DNA of 36,216 nt from Candidatus Bacteroides intestinipullorum (GTDB lineage: Bacteria > Bacteroidota > Bacteroidia > Bacteroidales > Bacteroidaceae), in the NCBI GenBank assembly GCA_018883785.1, contig JAHLFO010000154.1, positions 1-36,216 on the forward strand, written 5' to 3'. The notes under the pieces are model-generated. The model was not told the DNA's origin. It searched no databases and was given only the letters and a program-made list of their open reading frames with translations. This document shows positions 8,719-16,981 of the stretch, in pieces. The number at the start of each line of letters is the position of its first letter. Position 1 is the first letter of the stretch. A program made the translations under genes and the position numbers.

Positions 8719-10614
8719 TTATTCTAATTGTTTCACAATTTCGTCTTCGTCCATCTGGCAAATCCGGTAAAGCTCTTGCACATTCCCGTGCTCAACGAAT
8801 GTGTCCGGCACGCCGATACGTTTCACTTGTGGGGAGTAACCATGGTCGGCCATAAATTCCAGGACGGCAGTGCCCATGCCTCCGATGCGAACCCCGTCTT
8901 CCACGGTCAGTATGCGTGCGAACTGCTTGCCCACCTCGTGCAGCAGTTCCTCGTCCAAGGGTTTGAGGAAGCGCAGGTCGTAGTGGGCTATGGACAGGCC
9001 TTTTTCTTTCTCCGCCCGCTCGATGGCACGGGCCACCCTGTTGCCTATGGGGCCTATGGTGATGACGGCAATGTCTTTCCCGTCTTTCAGCTTGCGTCCT
9101 TTTCCGACGGGGATTTCCTTCAGGGGACACCGCCAATCTTTGAGTTCGCCTCGCCCTCGCGGATACCGGATCACGAAGGGACCTTTGCCCGGCAATTGGG
9201 CGGTGTACATCAAACGGCGCAATTCATGCTCGTTCATGGGCGAGGCAATGGTCAGGTTGGGGATGGGGCGGAAGTAAGCCAAGTCGAACACCCCGTGGTG
9301 CGTAGGTCCGTCTTCGCCCACCAGGCCGGCACGATCCAGGCAGAGGACAACGGGCAGGCGAAGGATGGCAATGTCGTGTATCACATTGTCGTAGGCTCGC
9401 TGCATGAAGGTGGAGTAGATGTTGCAGAAAGGCTGTAGTCCCTCTTTGGCCATTCCGCCCGAGAAGGTGACGGCATGCCCTTCGGCTATGCCTACGTCGA
9501 ATGTGCGTTCGGGGAAAGTTTCCTTCAGCTTGTTCATGGAGCATCCCATCAGCATGGCCGGAGTGACTCCCACGATACGGGGATTTTGCTGTGCCAGTTC
9601 TACCAACGTCTCGCCAAATACGTCTTGGTAGAGGGGGGGCAGGTTGCTGTCATCTGTAGTGTAGCGTTCGCCAGTCTCCGGGTTGAATCGTCCCGGTGCA
9701 TGCCAGATGCCCGGCTCTTTTTCTGCCGGGGCAAATCCCTTGCCTTTTATGGTGTGCAGGTGCAGGATTTTTGGCCCTTTCAGGTCTTTTATGTCCTTCA
9801 GCACGCGGGCCAGATTCTTCACATCGTGCCCGTTGATGGGGCCGAAGTAGCGGATGTTCATCCCCTCGAAGATGTTTTGCTGTCGGGCGGCGATGGATTT
9901 CAGGCTGTTGGCGAAGCGGATGAGCGCTTTGCGGCGTTCTTCGTTGAGGATGCCCATCTTGAACAGGATTCTCGAAGCCCGGAAGCGCAACTGGTTATAG
10001 CGGTTGGTGGTGGTCAGGTTGAAGAGATATTGCTTCATTCCGCCCACGCTCCGGTCTATGGCCATGTCGTTGTCATTGAGGATGATGAGCAGGTCGTTCG
10101 GGGTGGATGAGGCGTTGTTCAGTCCCTCGAAGGCCAATCCGCCGCTCATGCTTCCGTCGCCGATTACGGCCACGATGTGCCGGTCGGTTTCTCCCTTGCG
10201 GGCAGCAGCTACCGCCATGCCCAGTGCGGCCGAGATGGAGTTGGACGCATGCCCGCAGGCGAAAGTGTCATACTCGCTCTCTTCGGGTGAAGGGAAGGGG
10301 CGTATGCCCTTCAGTTTGCGGTTGGTGCAGAATGTATCGCGTCTGCCGGTCAGGATCTTGTGTCCGTATGCCTGGTGGCCCACATCCCACACGATGCGGT
10401 CATACGGCGTGTTGAATACGTAGTGCAGGGCTACGGTCAGCTCCACCGTGCCCATGCTTGCGGCAAAGTGCCCGGGGTTGCGGGACACCTCTTGGATGAT
10501 GTCATCCCGCAGTTCGCGGCATACTTCCGGCAGCTGGTCCACAGGCAGGCGGCGCAGGTCGGCAGGAGTGTTGATGGCGTTTAGTAAACGATATGTAGTA
10601 GGTTCTGTTCCCAT
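8719..10614 (-). CDS. dxs: 1-deoxy-D-xylulose-5-phosphate synthase
   Basis: First enzyme of the MEP isoprenoid pathway, condensing pyruvate and glyceraldehyde 3-phosphate with thiamine diphosphate. 631 aa, normal length. Visible motifs: [15 protein letters not shown] near residue 77, the thiamine-binding GDG (152-154, [17 protein letters not shown]) paired with NDND at 180-183, the pyrimidine-domain region with [16 protein letters not shown], and the C-terminal transketolase domain ([11 protein letters not shown]). Start ATG at 10614 is preceded by a candidate promoter and followed by trkA. Confidence 0.97.
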   Translation of the reverse strand: MGTEPTTYRLLNAINTPADLRRLPVDQLPEVCRELRDDIIQEVSRNPGHFAASMGTVELTVALHYVFNTPYDRIVWDVGHQAYGHKILTGRRDTFCTNRKLKGIRPFPSPEESEYDTFACGHASNSISAALGMAVAAARKGETDRHIVAVIGDGSMSGGLAFEGLNNASSTPNDLLIILNDNDMAIDRSVGGMKQYLFNLTTTNRYNQLRFRASRILFKMGILNEERRKALIRFANSLKSIAARQQNIFEGMNIRYFGPINGHDVKNLARVLKDIKDLKGPKILHLHTIKGKGFAPAEKEPGIWHAPGRFNPETGERYTTDDSNLPPLYQDVFGETLVELAQQNPRIVGVTPAMLMGCSMNKLKETFPERTFDVGIAEGHAVTFSGGMAKEGLQPFCNIYSTFMQRAYDNVIHDIAILRLPVVLCLDRAGLVGEDGPTHHGVFDLAYFRPIPNLTIASPMNEHELRRLMYTAQLPGKGPFVIRYPRGRGELKDWRCPLKEIPVGKGRKLKDGKDIAVITIGPIGNRVARAIERAEKEKGLSIAHYDLRFLKPLDEELLHEVGKQFARILTVEDGVRIGGMGTAVLEFMADHGYSPQVKRIGVPDTFVEHGNVQELYRICQMDEDEIVKQLE

Positions 10615-10635
10615 TTTTCAGTCCTTAACAGACTG

Positions 10636-10643
10636 CAAAAATA
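10636..10643 (-). promoter_or_regulatory. Candidate -7 box for dxs-trkA
   Basis: The minus strand reads TATTTTTG, matching TAnnTTTG, 22 bp upstream of the dxs ATG. No TTTG is seen at the expected -33 distance. AT-rich surroundings make chance matches more likely, so this is a modest call. Confidence 0.35.
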
Positions 10644-10769
10644 GCAAAAAGAAATCGAATGCACCCTTCTTCTCCTGAAAAATCTCTCTTCTGCTATACA
10701 TCTTTTGCCAAACCAGCCTGTTGGCGGAATCTATCAAAAGGAAGGCCGTCCTGCGGGCATGCCTTGTCG

Positions 10770-10872
10770 AGCTTCAGTCCTCCAAGCCAAGGACTCCAGT
10801 CCTTCTACTGCAAGGACTCCAGTCCTCGGCTGCAAGGACTGCAGTCCTCCGCTACAAGGACTGGGGGTGAGG
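10770..10872. repeat. Tandem 22/23-bp dyad repeat array (locus A)
   Basis: Three full units start at 10789, 10812 and 10834 (spacing 23 and 22), with partial units on both sides. Each unit begins with a near-perfect palindrome, AAGGACTCCAGTCCTT in the first and AGGACTGCAGTCCT (perfect) in the third, followed by 6-7 variable bases. The array fills the gap between the yaaA stop and the dxs promoter, so yaaA transcripts would run through it and could form a chain of small hairpins. No transposase or coding potential is associated with it. Confidence 0.85.
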
Positions 10873-10885
10873 ACGGCGTTGTGGT

Positions 10886-11644
10886 TTATATTTCCCTTAT
10901 GAAATGCGGGAACCCTTCTTCGCCCAGCTGAGGCGCATATTCAAAACCTTCGTAACTGAATGCTGCCAGTTCATCGGGGGAAACCAGCCGGTTGTTCAGG
11001 ATAAACCTCGTCATGGCGCCACGGCAGGATTTTGCCCAGACGGCTTGCATTTTCAATCCGCCATCTTTTTGACGGACATAAAAGAGCGGATGGACTACTT
11101 TCACTTCGCGACATACTCTCTTCCAGTCGAACAAATGTTCATATTCTTCGGTGGAAAGATGGATGAGGATGCCGTCGTCCGCCCTGATGCTGTCTATCAA
11201 GACCTGGGTCAGTTTGTCTTTCCAAAATTGGTTGACAGGTTTGTCTTGGGTGGCTTCAAGGGTGACGCAATGCTCCATGCGATAGGGTACGATGCCATCC
11301 ATGGGCCTGAGCAAGCCATAGAGGAAGCACGTAATCCAAAGATGCCCTTGTGCATGCCTCAAGGCTTCCTCACCCAATGTGCTGGCACGCAGGTGCTTGT
11401 ACGCTTGCCCGTTGTAGGCAAGGATGGCCGGCATCTTTTCGGCGGCAAGGAAATCCTGGTAACGCTTCCGGTTTGCTGCTGCAATCTTGGGGTTGCAGTC
11501 CAGTTGGCGGGCCAGTTCTTCCACGTCCATTCGGGCCATCTCGGTGGCCAGCGTGTTTGCTACCGATTGGAAGAGTGGCGTGGAGAGGGGCTTCCTATCG
11601 ACTTTCTCGTACATTATTTTGGCGTTGGCTAATAGTATTTGCAT
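10886..11644 (-). CDS. yaaA: YaaA family protein (UPF0246, peroxide stress)
   Basis: A 252-aa cytoplasmic protein of the YaaA/DUF328 family. In E. coli the family member lowers free intracellular iron and protects DNA during hydrogen peroxide stress. Family segments visible are the N-terminal LSTPLFQ region, PAILAYNGQAYKHL, LWITCFLYGLLRPMDGIVPY and the C-terminal KSCRGAMTRFI. Start ATG at 11644. It is the last gene before the locus A repeats; locus B repeats lie upstream. It may be transcribed from its own promoter. Confidence 0.93.
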   Translation of the reverse strand: MQILLANAKIMYEKVDRKPLSTPLFQSVANTLATEMARMDVEELARQLDCNPKIAAANRKRYQDFLAAEKMPAILAYNGQAYKHLRASTLGEEALRHAQGHLWITCFLYGLLRPMDGIVPYRMEHCVTLEATQDKPVNQFWKDKLTQVLIDSIRADDGILIHLSTEEYEHLFDWKRVCREVKVVHPLFYVRQKDGGLKMQAVWAKSCRGAMTRFILNNRLVSPDELAAFSYEGFEYAPQLGEEGFPHFIREI

Positions 11645-11707
11645 GATTGATAGAGTTTACGAACAGTTGATTTATAGTTGAAATCCAGCAAGATGTGGTT
11701 TGGTGTG

Positions 11708-11715
11708 CAAAATTA
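11708..11715 (-). promoter_or_regulatory. Candidate -7 box for yaaA
   Basis: The minus strand reads TAATTTTG, matching TAnnTTTG, 63 bp upstream of the yaaA ATG. There is no clear TTTG at the -33 distance. Confidence 0.35.
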
Positions 11716-11789
11716 GGAATTTAATTTGTTGGCTGGATGGATAGGAGCAGAAAGATGATGAGGGGGCATGGGAAAAAGCATTATAGGAT

Positions 11790-11877
11790 AAATGGCAAGG
11801 TATCCTATAATAAATGGCAAAGAATCCAATAAGAAATGGCAAAGAATCCAATAAGAAATGGGAAAGAATCCTTGCTT
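11790..11877. repeat. Tandem 22-bp repeat array (locus B)
   Basis: Four units start at 11790, 11812, 11834 and 11856, exactly 22 bp apart. Units 2 and 3 are identical, beginning AAATGGCAAAGAATCC and ending in AATAAG; units 1 and 4 are diverged. Around unit 1 a GGATA...TATCC dyad can be drawn. The array lies in the 255-bp gap between the phosphoesterase stop and the yaaA start. A small hairpin (GCTTC, 7-base loop, GAAGC) at 11875-11891 borders it. Its sequence is unrelated to locus A although the period is the same. Confidence 0.85.
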
Positions 11878-11899
11878 CTGTGATTGAAGCATATTGTTA

Positions 11900-12502
11900 T
11901 TACAGGTGTATTAATGTTCCTGGCTCCTGTGTCAGCTCATACCGGTCGTTCACCAATGCGGAGTTGGCATAAAGGATGCTGTCCACTTCCTCTATGCCGC
12001 GGGCATCGTGTATATGGCCGAAAAGATGGATGCGAGGCTTGATGCGGGTGATTTGTTGGAGCAGGGCGTAATTTCCCCAGTGGATATTTCCCGAAAAGTC
12101 CCGTATGCCCAATGGGGGTTGGTGGCTGATCAGGATATCCGTATCGGGAGGAATCCGGTGGATATGTTGTTCGTATGCACCTGTCAGGTCATCGCCTACA
12201 AACATGGGCATTCCGTAGAAGTGCAAAACTTCTATTGCCATGCCCGAGTTGCAGAGATAATGCACATGCTCCGGCAGCCCTTCCAATTGGGCTTGGTAAA
12301 GGCAATCGTCATGGTTTCCGGCGATGAATATTTTGTGCGGATGAGGGAGGGAAGCCAGCCATTCGATAAAATCAAAGGCTTCTTCCTCCGTGCCCGCCAT
12401 GGTGAAGTCCCCAGAGTGGACAAGCACGTCTGCATCGGGTAAGGCGTGGAGCTGCCGGTGCAAGCCGTGCGTGTCCGAGAGGTGTAGTATGGTCTGTATC
12501 AT
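11900..12502 (-). CDS. Calcineurin-like metallophosphoesterase
   Basis: A 200-aa protein with the full dinuclear metal site of the calcineurin-like phosphoesterase fold: Asp10 and His12 (SDTHG), Asp32 (HSGDFT), Asn63-His64-Asp65 (GNHDD), His127 (SHQPP) and His163/His165 (FGHIHD). It resembles the MPPED-type small cytosolic phosphoesterases; substrate cannot be told from sequence. No signal peptide is evident. It lies 50 bp downstream of the 306-aa unknown gene on the same strand and may share its transcript. Start ATG at 12502. Confidence 0.9.
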   Translation of the reverse strand: MIQTILHLSDTHGLHRQLHALPDADVLVHSGDFTMAGTEEEAFDFIEWLASLPHPHKIFIAGNHDDCLYQAQLEGLPEHVHYLCNSGMAIEVLHFYGMPMFVGDDLTGAYEQHIHRIPPDTDILISHQPPLGIRDFSGNIHWGNYALLQQITRIKPRIHLFGHIHDARGIEEVDSILYANSALVNDRYELTQEPGTLIHL

Positions 12503-12552
12503 TCTAGCGGTAATTGTCAGTATTTCCGTCTTCGGGCAGTTTTAGGATTGCC

Positions 12553-13473
12553 TTAATGATGATTCAGCCTTTCGGCCCAGTTCCGTTCGGCTTTTTCCCC
12601 GATTTCCTGCAATCGTCGGGCTTGCTCGTCGGTGAACTGCAAGATGCGTACGTCGCCTGCGACATGTTCATGCAACTTGTCCATGTAACCCATGTCCGCC
12701 ACCTTATCCAGGTCGTCAAGTATTTCCTCATTGATACCCGGTTCTTGCGCGATTTTTTCCATCAGCGGGATGGACAGGCGATGGTTATACGCGAGGTGCA
12801 TGGACATCAGTTTGGCATAGAACTTTCGTCTTAGTTTGGCAGGTACTTTCTTGGTGGGTGCAAATACAAACGGAGCCTCCGGGTGGCTATGCGTATCCCC
12901 GTTCCCTAACGAATAGGTAAGGTAACAATAGTCTGAGGTATCCCAGTAAGTATCCCTTTTGAAACGAGGCTCGTCTTGTTCCCATCTCTTTTTGCAAATC
13001 TCATATTTTTTAGTCGAAGGGGGAAGTGCCGCAATGATTTCCAAGGAGGCATATCCATAACCCACAACCTCTACGATGTCCCCAATCTGGAACTTTATCT
13101 TTTCTTCCGGTACGCCGTAGAAAGGTAGAAGGTCCGACGATTTATCCGGAGTGGTGTAGACAAAGTCGTCGTTCGGTTCTCCCATCCGGGTATAAGTGTG
13201 TATGGAAATTCCGTTCCAGGGTATAAAGGGCTCGTTCAAAGCGAGTTCTCGTATGCTATAACCAATGGTGGTCGCCAAGTCATAGTCCTTTTCTCCTTCC
13301 TTTTCCGCTTCAGCCTTTTCTTTCAAAGCCTCGGCAACAATACCTTTCATAGCGTTTTCCGCTTTTTCAAGTGTGGTAAACAGGCCGTAATAGTTATCAT
13401 GGGCTTTCCGGGAAGGATAGCGATTGGTCCATGTATAGATTTGTTTAAGTTCAAAGATGGTTTTATGGGTCAT
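12553..13473 (-). CDS. Hypothetical protein, 306 aa
   Basis: I do not recognise this protein. It has no signal peptide or membrane segment and looks cytosolic. Visible features: an N-terminal part rich in aromatic residues (residues 1-30), a strongly charged helix at about 45-62 (KEKAEAEKEGEKD), a mixed alpha/beta middle with FQIGDIVEVVGYGYASLEII at about 126-145, and a helical C-terminus (EQARRLQEIGEKAERNWAE). A short segment resembles a small beta-barrel (IGDIVEV), but this is too weak to name a domain. It lies 60 bp downstream of the metallo-beta-lactamase gene and 50 bp upstream of the phosphoesterase, so a shared operon is likely. A 6-bp-stem hairpin lies immediately before its start. 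Confidence 0.7.
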   Translation of the reverse strand: MTHKTIFELKQIYTWTNRYPSRKAHDNYYGLFTTLEKAENAMKGIVAEALKEKAEAEKEGEKDYDLATTIGYSIRELALNEPFIPWNGISIHTYTRMGEPNDDFVYTTPDKSSDLLPFYGVPEEKIKFQIGDIVEVVGYGYASLEIIAALPPSTKKYEICKKRWEQDEPRFKRDTYWDTSDYCYLTYSLGNGDTHSHPEAPFVFAPTKKVPAKLRRKFYAKLMSMHLAYNHRLSIPLMEKIAQEPGINEEILDDLDKVADMGYMDKLHEHVAGDVRILQFTDEQARRLQEIGEKAERNWAERLNHH

Positions 13474-13533
13474 AAGCCTATCTGTTAGATAGTTTAAATT
13501 TTTTCTGATGAAATGTGTGAGTAGTTCTCCCGC

Positions 13534-14784
13534 TTAAGTCGTAGCGATGTAGGTTTCTCCGTCTTGGATCAGGATGATGGGAGCTATGCTGCCAAACAAG
13601 GTTTCAAACCTTTCCGGATGTTCCGTATGGATAGGGATGATACCTTTCCGCGGCTTCACTTGCCAGAAGAGTTTTTCCAGCGTTTGGATGTCGCAATGCC
13701 CGCTGGTGTGCATGGATTTGTAGCTGGGATAGTGTGAAAGTGCCTCCTTCATGTCAGCGTTGAGAGTCGTAGGAGAACTTTCGTCCAAATAACCTTCCCA
13801 CATGGAATAGTACAAGGTTTGGTCTTGGTCTCCGTCAAACGTGGAAACAAAATTCCAAAAATGCCGGTTATTCCTGATGGGCATGCAGAAACCTTTGCTT
13901 TTCATCAGGTTCAGCAACTTTTCCGAGAAAAAATAATTGTTGGGGACGTAGACCTGTTCCCTGATCTGGTAGAAACTGGTGTAAACGCCATGGTTGGAAG
14001 CGACGATATCCATCAATTGTTTTTGATAATCATCGCATACGAAGATACGCCTGGCTTGGTAAGCCGCATGATAGAGCGAGAATATACGGTCAATGTTGGT
14101 GCTGGCTGTCAAGACAAAGTTATACTTGCTTTGGCGGAATTCTTCGATGAATCGGCGTTGGAGGGTCTGTTCGCTCTCTATTTCTACCGTGCGGTAGATG
14201 TTGGTTCCTTCAGAAATGATGTAATCTATCTCTTTGGCATATACGGCCATCAGCTTGGGCAAAGCCTTGCTGCGGAAGCCGTGCCCCCGGAAATCACCCG
14301 TGTATAGCAGCCGTGTCCCTCCGGCTTCTATGACAAACATGTAGGCATCAAAGGCAGAGTGGTCCACCATCAAGGGGATGATTCGGAAGGGGCCGATTGA
14401 CATATCCTTGCCCGGCGTAAAAGTATGTACGTTTTCCATACGTTTCAGGATTCTTTCCAATTTTTCTTTTCCGTCCAGTTGCAAAATGTTGAACAGATAG
14501 TTTTTCGTGCATTTATAGATTTCCAGAGCGGTTTTTCCCATGTAAATCGGGACCCCGTGTTGGGCTTCGAGGATTCTCCCGATGTGATCCTCGTGGTAGT
14601 GGGTGATGAAGAGCGCACTACGGGTCGTATCGCCCTGAGTCAAGCCTTCAATCGGTATGGATTCGGTATTGGGGGTGCCGGGCAAGGGTTCTCCCAGGTC
14701 GATAAATAACCGGTAATCTTCGTGGTTGATTTCAGTGATGCACCCACCAATTTGATGGGTGCCGCGATGGATGGTAATTTTCAT
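13534..14784 (-). CDS. RNase J-like metallo-beta-lactamase fold protein
   Basis: A 416-aa cytosolic metallo-hydrolase. Numbered from the ATG at 14784 (the frame extends four codons up to a TTG), it has motif 2 His62-x-His64-x-Asp66-His67 (THYHEDHIG), motif 3 His142 (VDHSAFDAYMF), motif 4 Asp164 (YTGDFRGHG), and a C-terminal MHTSGHCDI followed by GIIPIHTEHPERF. These match the SGHA and IPVHGE elements of the beta-CASP nucleases RNase J and CPSF73, so a nuclease acting on RNA or DNA is the best guess. It is shorter than RNase J (about 550 aa) and lacks its C-terminal domain. It follows the 248-aa HTH-like gene by 30 bp, which suggests a functional pair. Confidence 0.85.
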   Translation of the reverse strand: MKITIHRGTHQIGGCITEINHEDYRLFIDLGEPLPGTPNTESIPIEGLTQGDTTRSALFITHYHEDHIGRILEAQHGVPIYMGKTALEIYKCTKNYLFNILQLDGKEKLERILKRMENVHTFTPGKDMSIGPFRIIPLMVDHSAFDAYMFVIEAGGTRLLYTGDFRGHGFRSKALPKLMAVYAKEIDYIISEGTNIYRTVEIESEQTLQRRFIEEFRQSKYNFVLTASTNIDRIFSLYHAAYQARRIFVCDDYQKQLMDIVASNHGVYTSFYQIREQVYVPNNYFFSEKLLNLMKSKGFCMPIRNNRHFWNFVSTFDGDQDQTLYYSMWEGYLDESSPTTLNADMKEALSHYPSYKSMHTSGHCDIQTLEKLFWQVKPRKGIIPIHTEHPERFETLFGSIAPIILIQDGETYIATT

Positions 14785-14814
14785 ACTGCTTTGCAAGGGG
14801 GAAAATGGGTTCTT

Positions 14815-15561
14815 TTATTTAGTTTCATTGATTGCATTTGCCGGTTCGATGCCGATGTGTTGCACTTTCTTGCATTTTTCGCTTCGGAGCTTGAGAAAGA
14901 TTTCCGCTTTCAGGTCTTCCGCGCTTATTTCCGGTTGATAGCTGATGTCCAGCATGTCGCATAACGCCCGGAAGTTGTTGCAGAACGTGTATTTGTGAAA
15001 TTCTCCACGGTTATCTATCCATTCGATATTGAGGTTCCACAGGTCATTCGTCTGTCGGAATTCTGCGATGTTTCTGAAATTTTTGAGCAGCTCGATCTCA
15101 TTTTCCAGTTCGGCTATCAGATGGTCTACCTGTATATCCTTTCCATCTCCGATGCCCATTCCCAGAAAGCAATAGATTTGTTTCCGGCTGATGTCGTATG
15201 TCTTTTCCATCTCCGCCAAACCCATGCCCTTGCACGAAGCCTTGCAGACGGCATCTTCCAAGCTGATAGCCAATTCGCTTCTGAGCAGGCTCATGGCATC
15301 ATCATTAGAGGGTCTTTGTCTTTTGTTCAGTTTGGATTTGGCGTAGCTGTTTTGGAATTTGCAAAATTGTTCTTCGGTCAGGTGAAGATATGGCTTCATG
15401 TCATTCAGGTAGTCCAGATTCAAGATGATTTCTTTATTGGCCAGTTCTTCCAATCCCTCCATGATTTGGTCGTAGTCCAAGCCTAATTCCTCGGAGATTT
15501 GGTCCAGGGGGCGATAAAGATCTGTCTTATCCACAAGTTGTGCTAGGTTTTTTGCGTTCAT
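14815..15561 (-). CDS. Hypothetical protein with HTH-like segments, 248 aa
   Basis: Not recognised. Residues about 14-46 (PLDQISEELGLDYDQIMEGL then a hydrophobic beta-like stretch) have the spacing of a winged helix. Residues about 113-132 (GLAEMEKTYDISRKQIYCFL) look like a second helix-turn-helix. A Glu-rich helix (LIAELENEIELLKNF) follows and could form a coiled coil; the C-terminal 80 residues are mixed alpha/beta. The arrangement suggests a DNA- or RNA-binding partner or regulator for the RNase J-like protein 30 bp downstream. It is the first gene of this minus-strand group, and a nested inverted repeat lies 54 bp upstream of its start, where an autoregulatory site might be expected. Confidence 0.65.
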   Translation of the reverse strand: MNAKNLAQLVDKTDLYRPLDQISEELGLDYDQIMEGLEELANKEIILNLDYLNDMKPYLHLTEEQFCKFQNSYAKSKLNKRQRPSNDDAMSLLRSELAISLEDAVCKASCKGMGLAEMEKTYDISRKQIYCFLGMGIGDGKDIQVDHLIAELENEIELLKNFRNIAEFRQTNDLWNLNIEWIDNRGEFHKYTFCNNFRALCDMLDISYQPEISAEDLKAEIFLKLRSEKCKKVQHIGIEPANAINETK

Positions 15562-15614
15562 ATTAAGATGCTTTTTTAGGTTACTTTGTTTCTATATACG
15601 AAAAACAGATTTTA

Positions 15615-15678
15615 ACAGATAGGCAAATTGTCAATAAATGTATATAGATAGAATGAAGGGAAATCTATAAATATCTGT
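15615..15678. repeat. Nested inverted repeats upstream of the HTH-like gene
   Basis: Outer arms ACAGATA (15615-15621) and TATCTGT (15672-15678) enclose inner arms TATAGAT (15643-15649) and ATCTATA (15663-15669), all perfect 7-mers. A further ACAGAT lies at 15605-15610. The region is very AT-rich, so some symmetry by chance is expected. It could be an operator for the gene starting at 15561. No TAnnTTTG box was found between it and that gene. Confidence 0.4.
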
Positions 15679-15757
15679 AAAACAATAGTTTTATTACTTT
15701 CCACGATGCGTCATGGGAGGGTTTTGTTAACTTTATTTATAGACTCCCCTATCAATG

Positions 15758-15872
15758 GCTATATATAAGCTTAGTGCGAATGGCTTTCGTTGAACGAACC
15801 AACGCTTGGATGGGAAGTTTTAGGACGCTACTGAACCGGTTTAACGCAACCGTTTCTAATGGGACCTCTTAA
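15758..15872 (+). pseudogene. Relic of a DDE (IS5-type) transposase C-terminus
   Basis: The plus-strand frame through 15780-15860 reads FVERTNAWMGSFRTLLNRF followed by NATVSN, then hits a stop at 15870. This matches, by my recognition, the C-terminal region of IS5-type DDE transposases common in Bacteroidetes (VERTNAW...SFR.LL.RF...), where the catalytic Glu lies in VERTNAW. The upstream catalytic Asp regions and the normal C-terminal hydrophobic segment are missing, so this is a decayed fragment. TTGTTAAC occurs on both sides (15724-15731 and 15894-15901), which may or may not be meaningful. It lies directly downstream of the AT-rich nuclease-like gene and hints at past transposition here. 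Confidence 0.6.
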
Positions 15873-15940
15873 AATCATCCGGCATCCGTGGTCTTGTTAA
15901 CGATGAAAATTTCACAAAAACAAAAGTTTAAATCACTTCT

Positions 15941-16924
15941 TCATCCCTTTAAGTACAAAGAATCATCCTGTAGGTAAAAGATATGATTTATTCTACCCTC
16001 ATATTTCCGATATTCTTCACCCATTGATTTTCTTTCATCTGCATCCAAATTACAGAAAACCAAATCAAAGACAGGAGCCTTTTCTTCTGATATGAATGCT
16101 TCCTTCTCTTCTATGAGGCCATATCTTTTTTTCTGTTCCAGAAGCCATTTCATTTCACTTTTGAATTCTCCCTGGCTGTCTTTTTGGATAGTTTGCTCAA
16201 AGTCTTCAAGATGTTTGACTATTCCAGCACTTCCCTTTATTGAACGGATGCCATATTTTAGTTCCATGATATGAATCCGCCCGGTTTTGTCTAGACCTAT
16301 CATGTCCGCTCTGGGGGTGGTCCCCTTTTTTCCATAAGATGATTTTTGGCTGACGGCATATTCCACGTCAAGAACGATTATGTCACTGTCCTTGAAACTC
16401 TTGTTCACGAGCGAAATCTTTTGCTGGGTCTCTTTTTCGTTTCGCCTGAAAATGCCCTCCTCTTTCATGTGTTTAAACCATTCGTCCATTACGTGTTTGG
16501 CATTGGAGAAATATGCGGCCGGCCCTTCTTTTTCAAGGCGAGCTATCAACTCATTTTTCTCTCTGTTCAATTTATCTATGATTTCTTTTGCTTTGTTCTT
16601 ATTCAATTGTGCTTTATAGAGGTTATCTCCTTTTAAGGCTTTCTTTATGTTTGTTTTTCTTGTCCATAGGTTTTCTTTCCCGTTTTTGGCATCCAAGTAG
16701 AAATAAAATTTGTCAAATTCAAGGTTTATCACAGTCTTTTTAGGGCTGATTTTGAGTATATTTCCGCCTTTATAATAGATGTTGATATAATTACTCCTGA
16801 ATTGAATGTCCAGTTCTTTGTCATCTTTAGCATGAGCAAATACTGCGGCCAAATTTTCTGATTTTAAGTGTTTCTCTAATTTGTTGGAGAATTCTCCTCG
16901 TTGTTGTTTTTTCTTTTCTTCCAT
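15941..16924 (-). CDS. PD-(D/E)XK nuclease-like protein
   Basis: A 327-aa protein, Lys-rich. Residues 103-130 form a charged helical, coiled-coil-like stretch. Residues 177-225 carry a nuclease core: DSDIIVLDVEYAVSQ (possible Glu188), Asp207 in PRADMIGLD, then Glu221-x-Lys223 in IHIMELKYG, the D...ExK arrangement of the PD-(D/E)XK superfamily. The start ATG at 16924 is chosen over a TTG 44 codons upstream because a good promoter lies at 16982-17013, inside that extension. The gene is visibly more AT-rich than its neighbours and abuts a transposase relic, suggesting horizontal gain. Function may be defence or restriction, or a standalone nuclease; no methylase or ATPase partner is nearby. Confidence 0.75.
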   Translation of the reverse strand: MEEKKKQQRGEFSNKLEKHLKSENLAAVFAHAKDDKELDIQFRSNYINIYYKGGNILKISPKKTVINLEFDKFYFYLDAKNGKENLWTRKTNIKKALKGDNLYKAQLNKNKAKEIIDKLNREKNELIARLEKEGPAAYFSNAKHVMDEWFKHMKEEGIFRRNEKETQQKISLVNKSFKDSDIIVLDVEYAVSQKSSYGKKGTTPRADMIGLDKTGRIHIMELKYGIRSIKGSAGIVKHLEDFEQTIQKDSQGEFKSEMKWLLEQKKRYGLIEEKEAFISEEKAPVFDLVFCNLDADERKSMGEEYRKYEGRINHIFYLQDDSLYLKG

Positions 16925-16981
16925 GACGATTAATTTAAATGGTATTTTGATTGTGAATAGGTCAGAACCCTCATTCCGCAA

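Noticed and set aside
15780..15890. A structured non-coding RNA
   Set aside because: Several hairpins can be drawn (CGTTG/CAACG, CGGTT/AACCG), but the frame translates to a transposase-like sequence, which explains the conservation better.
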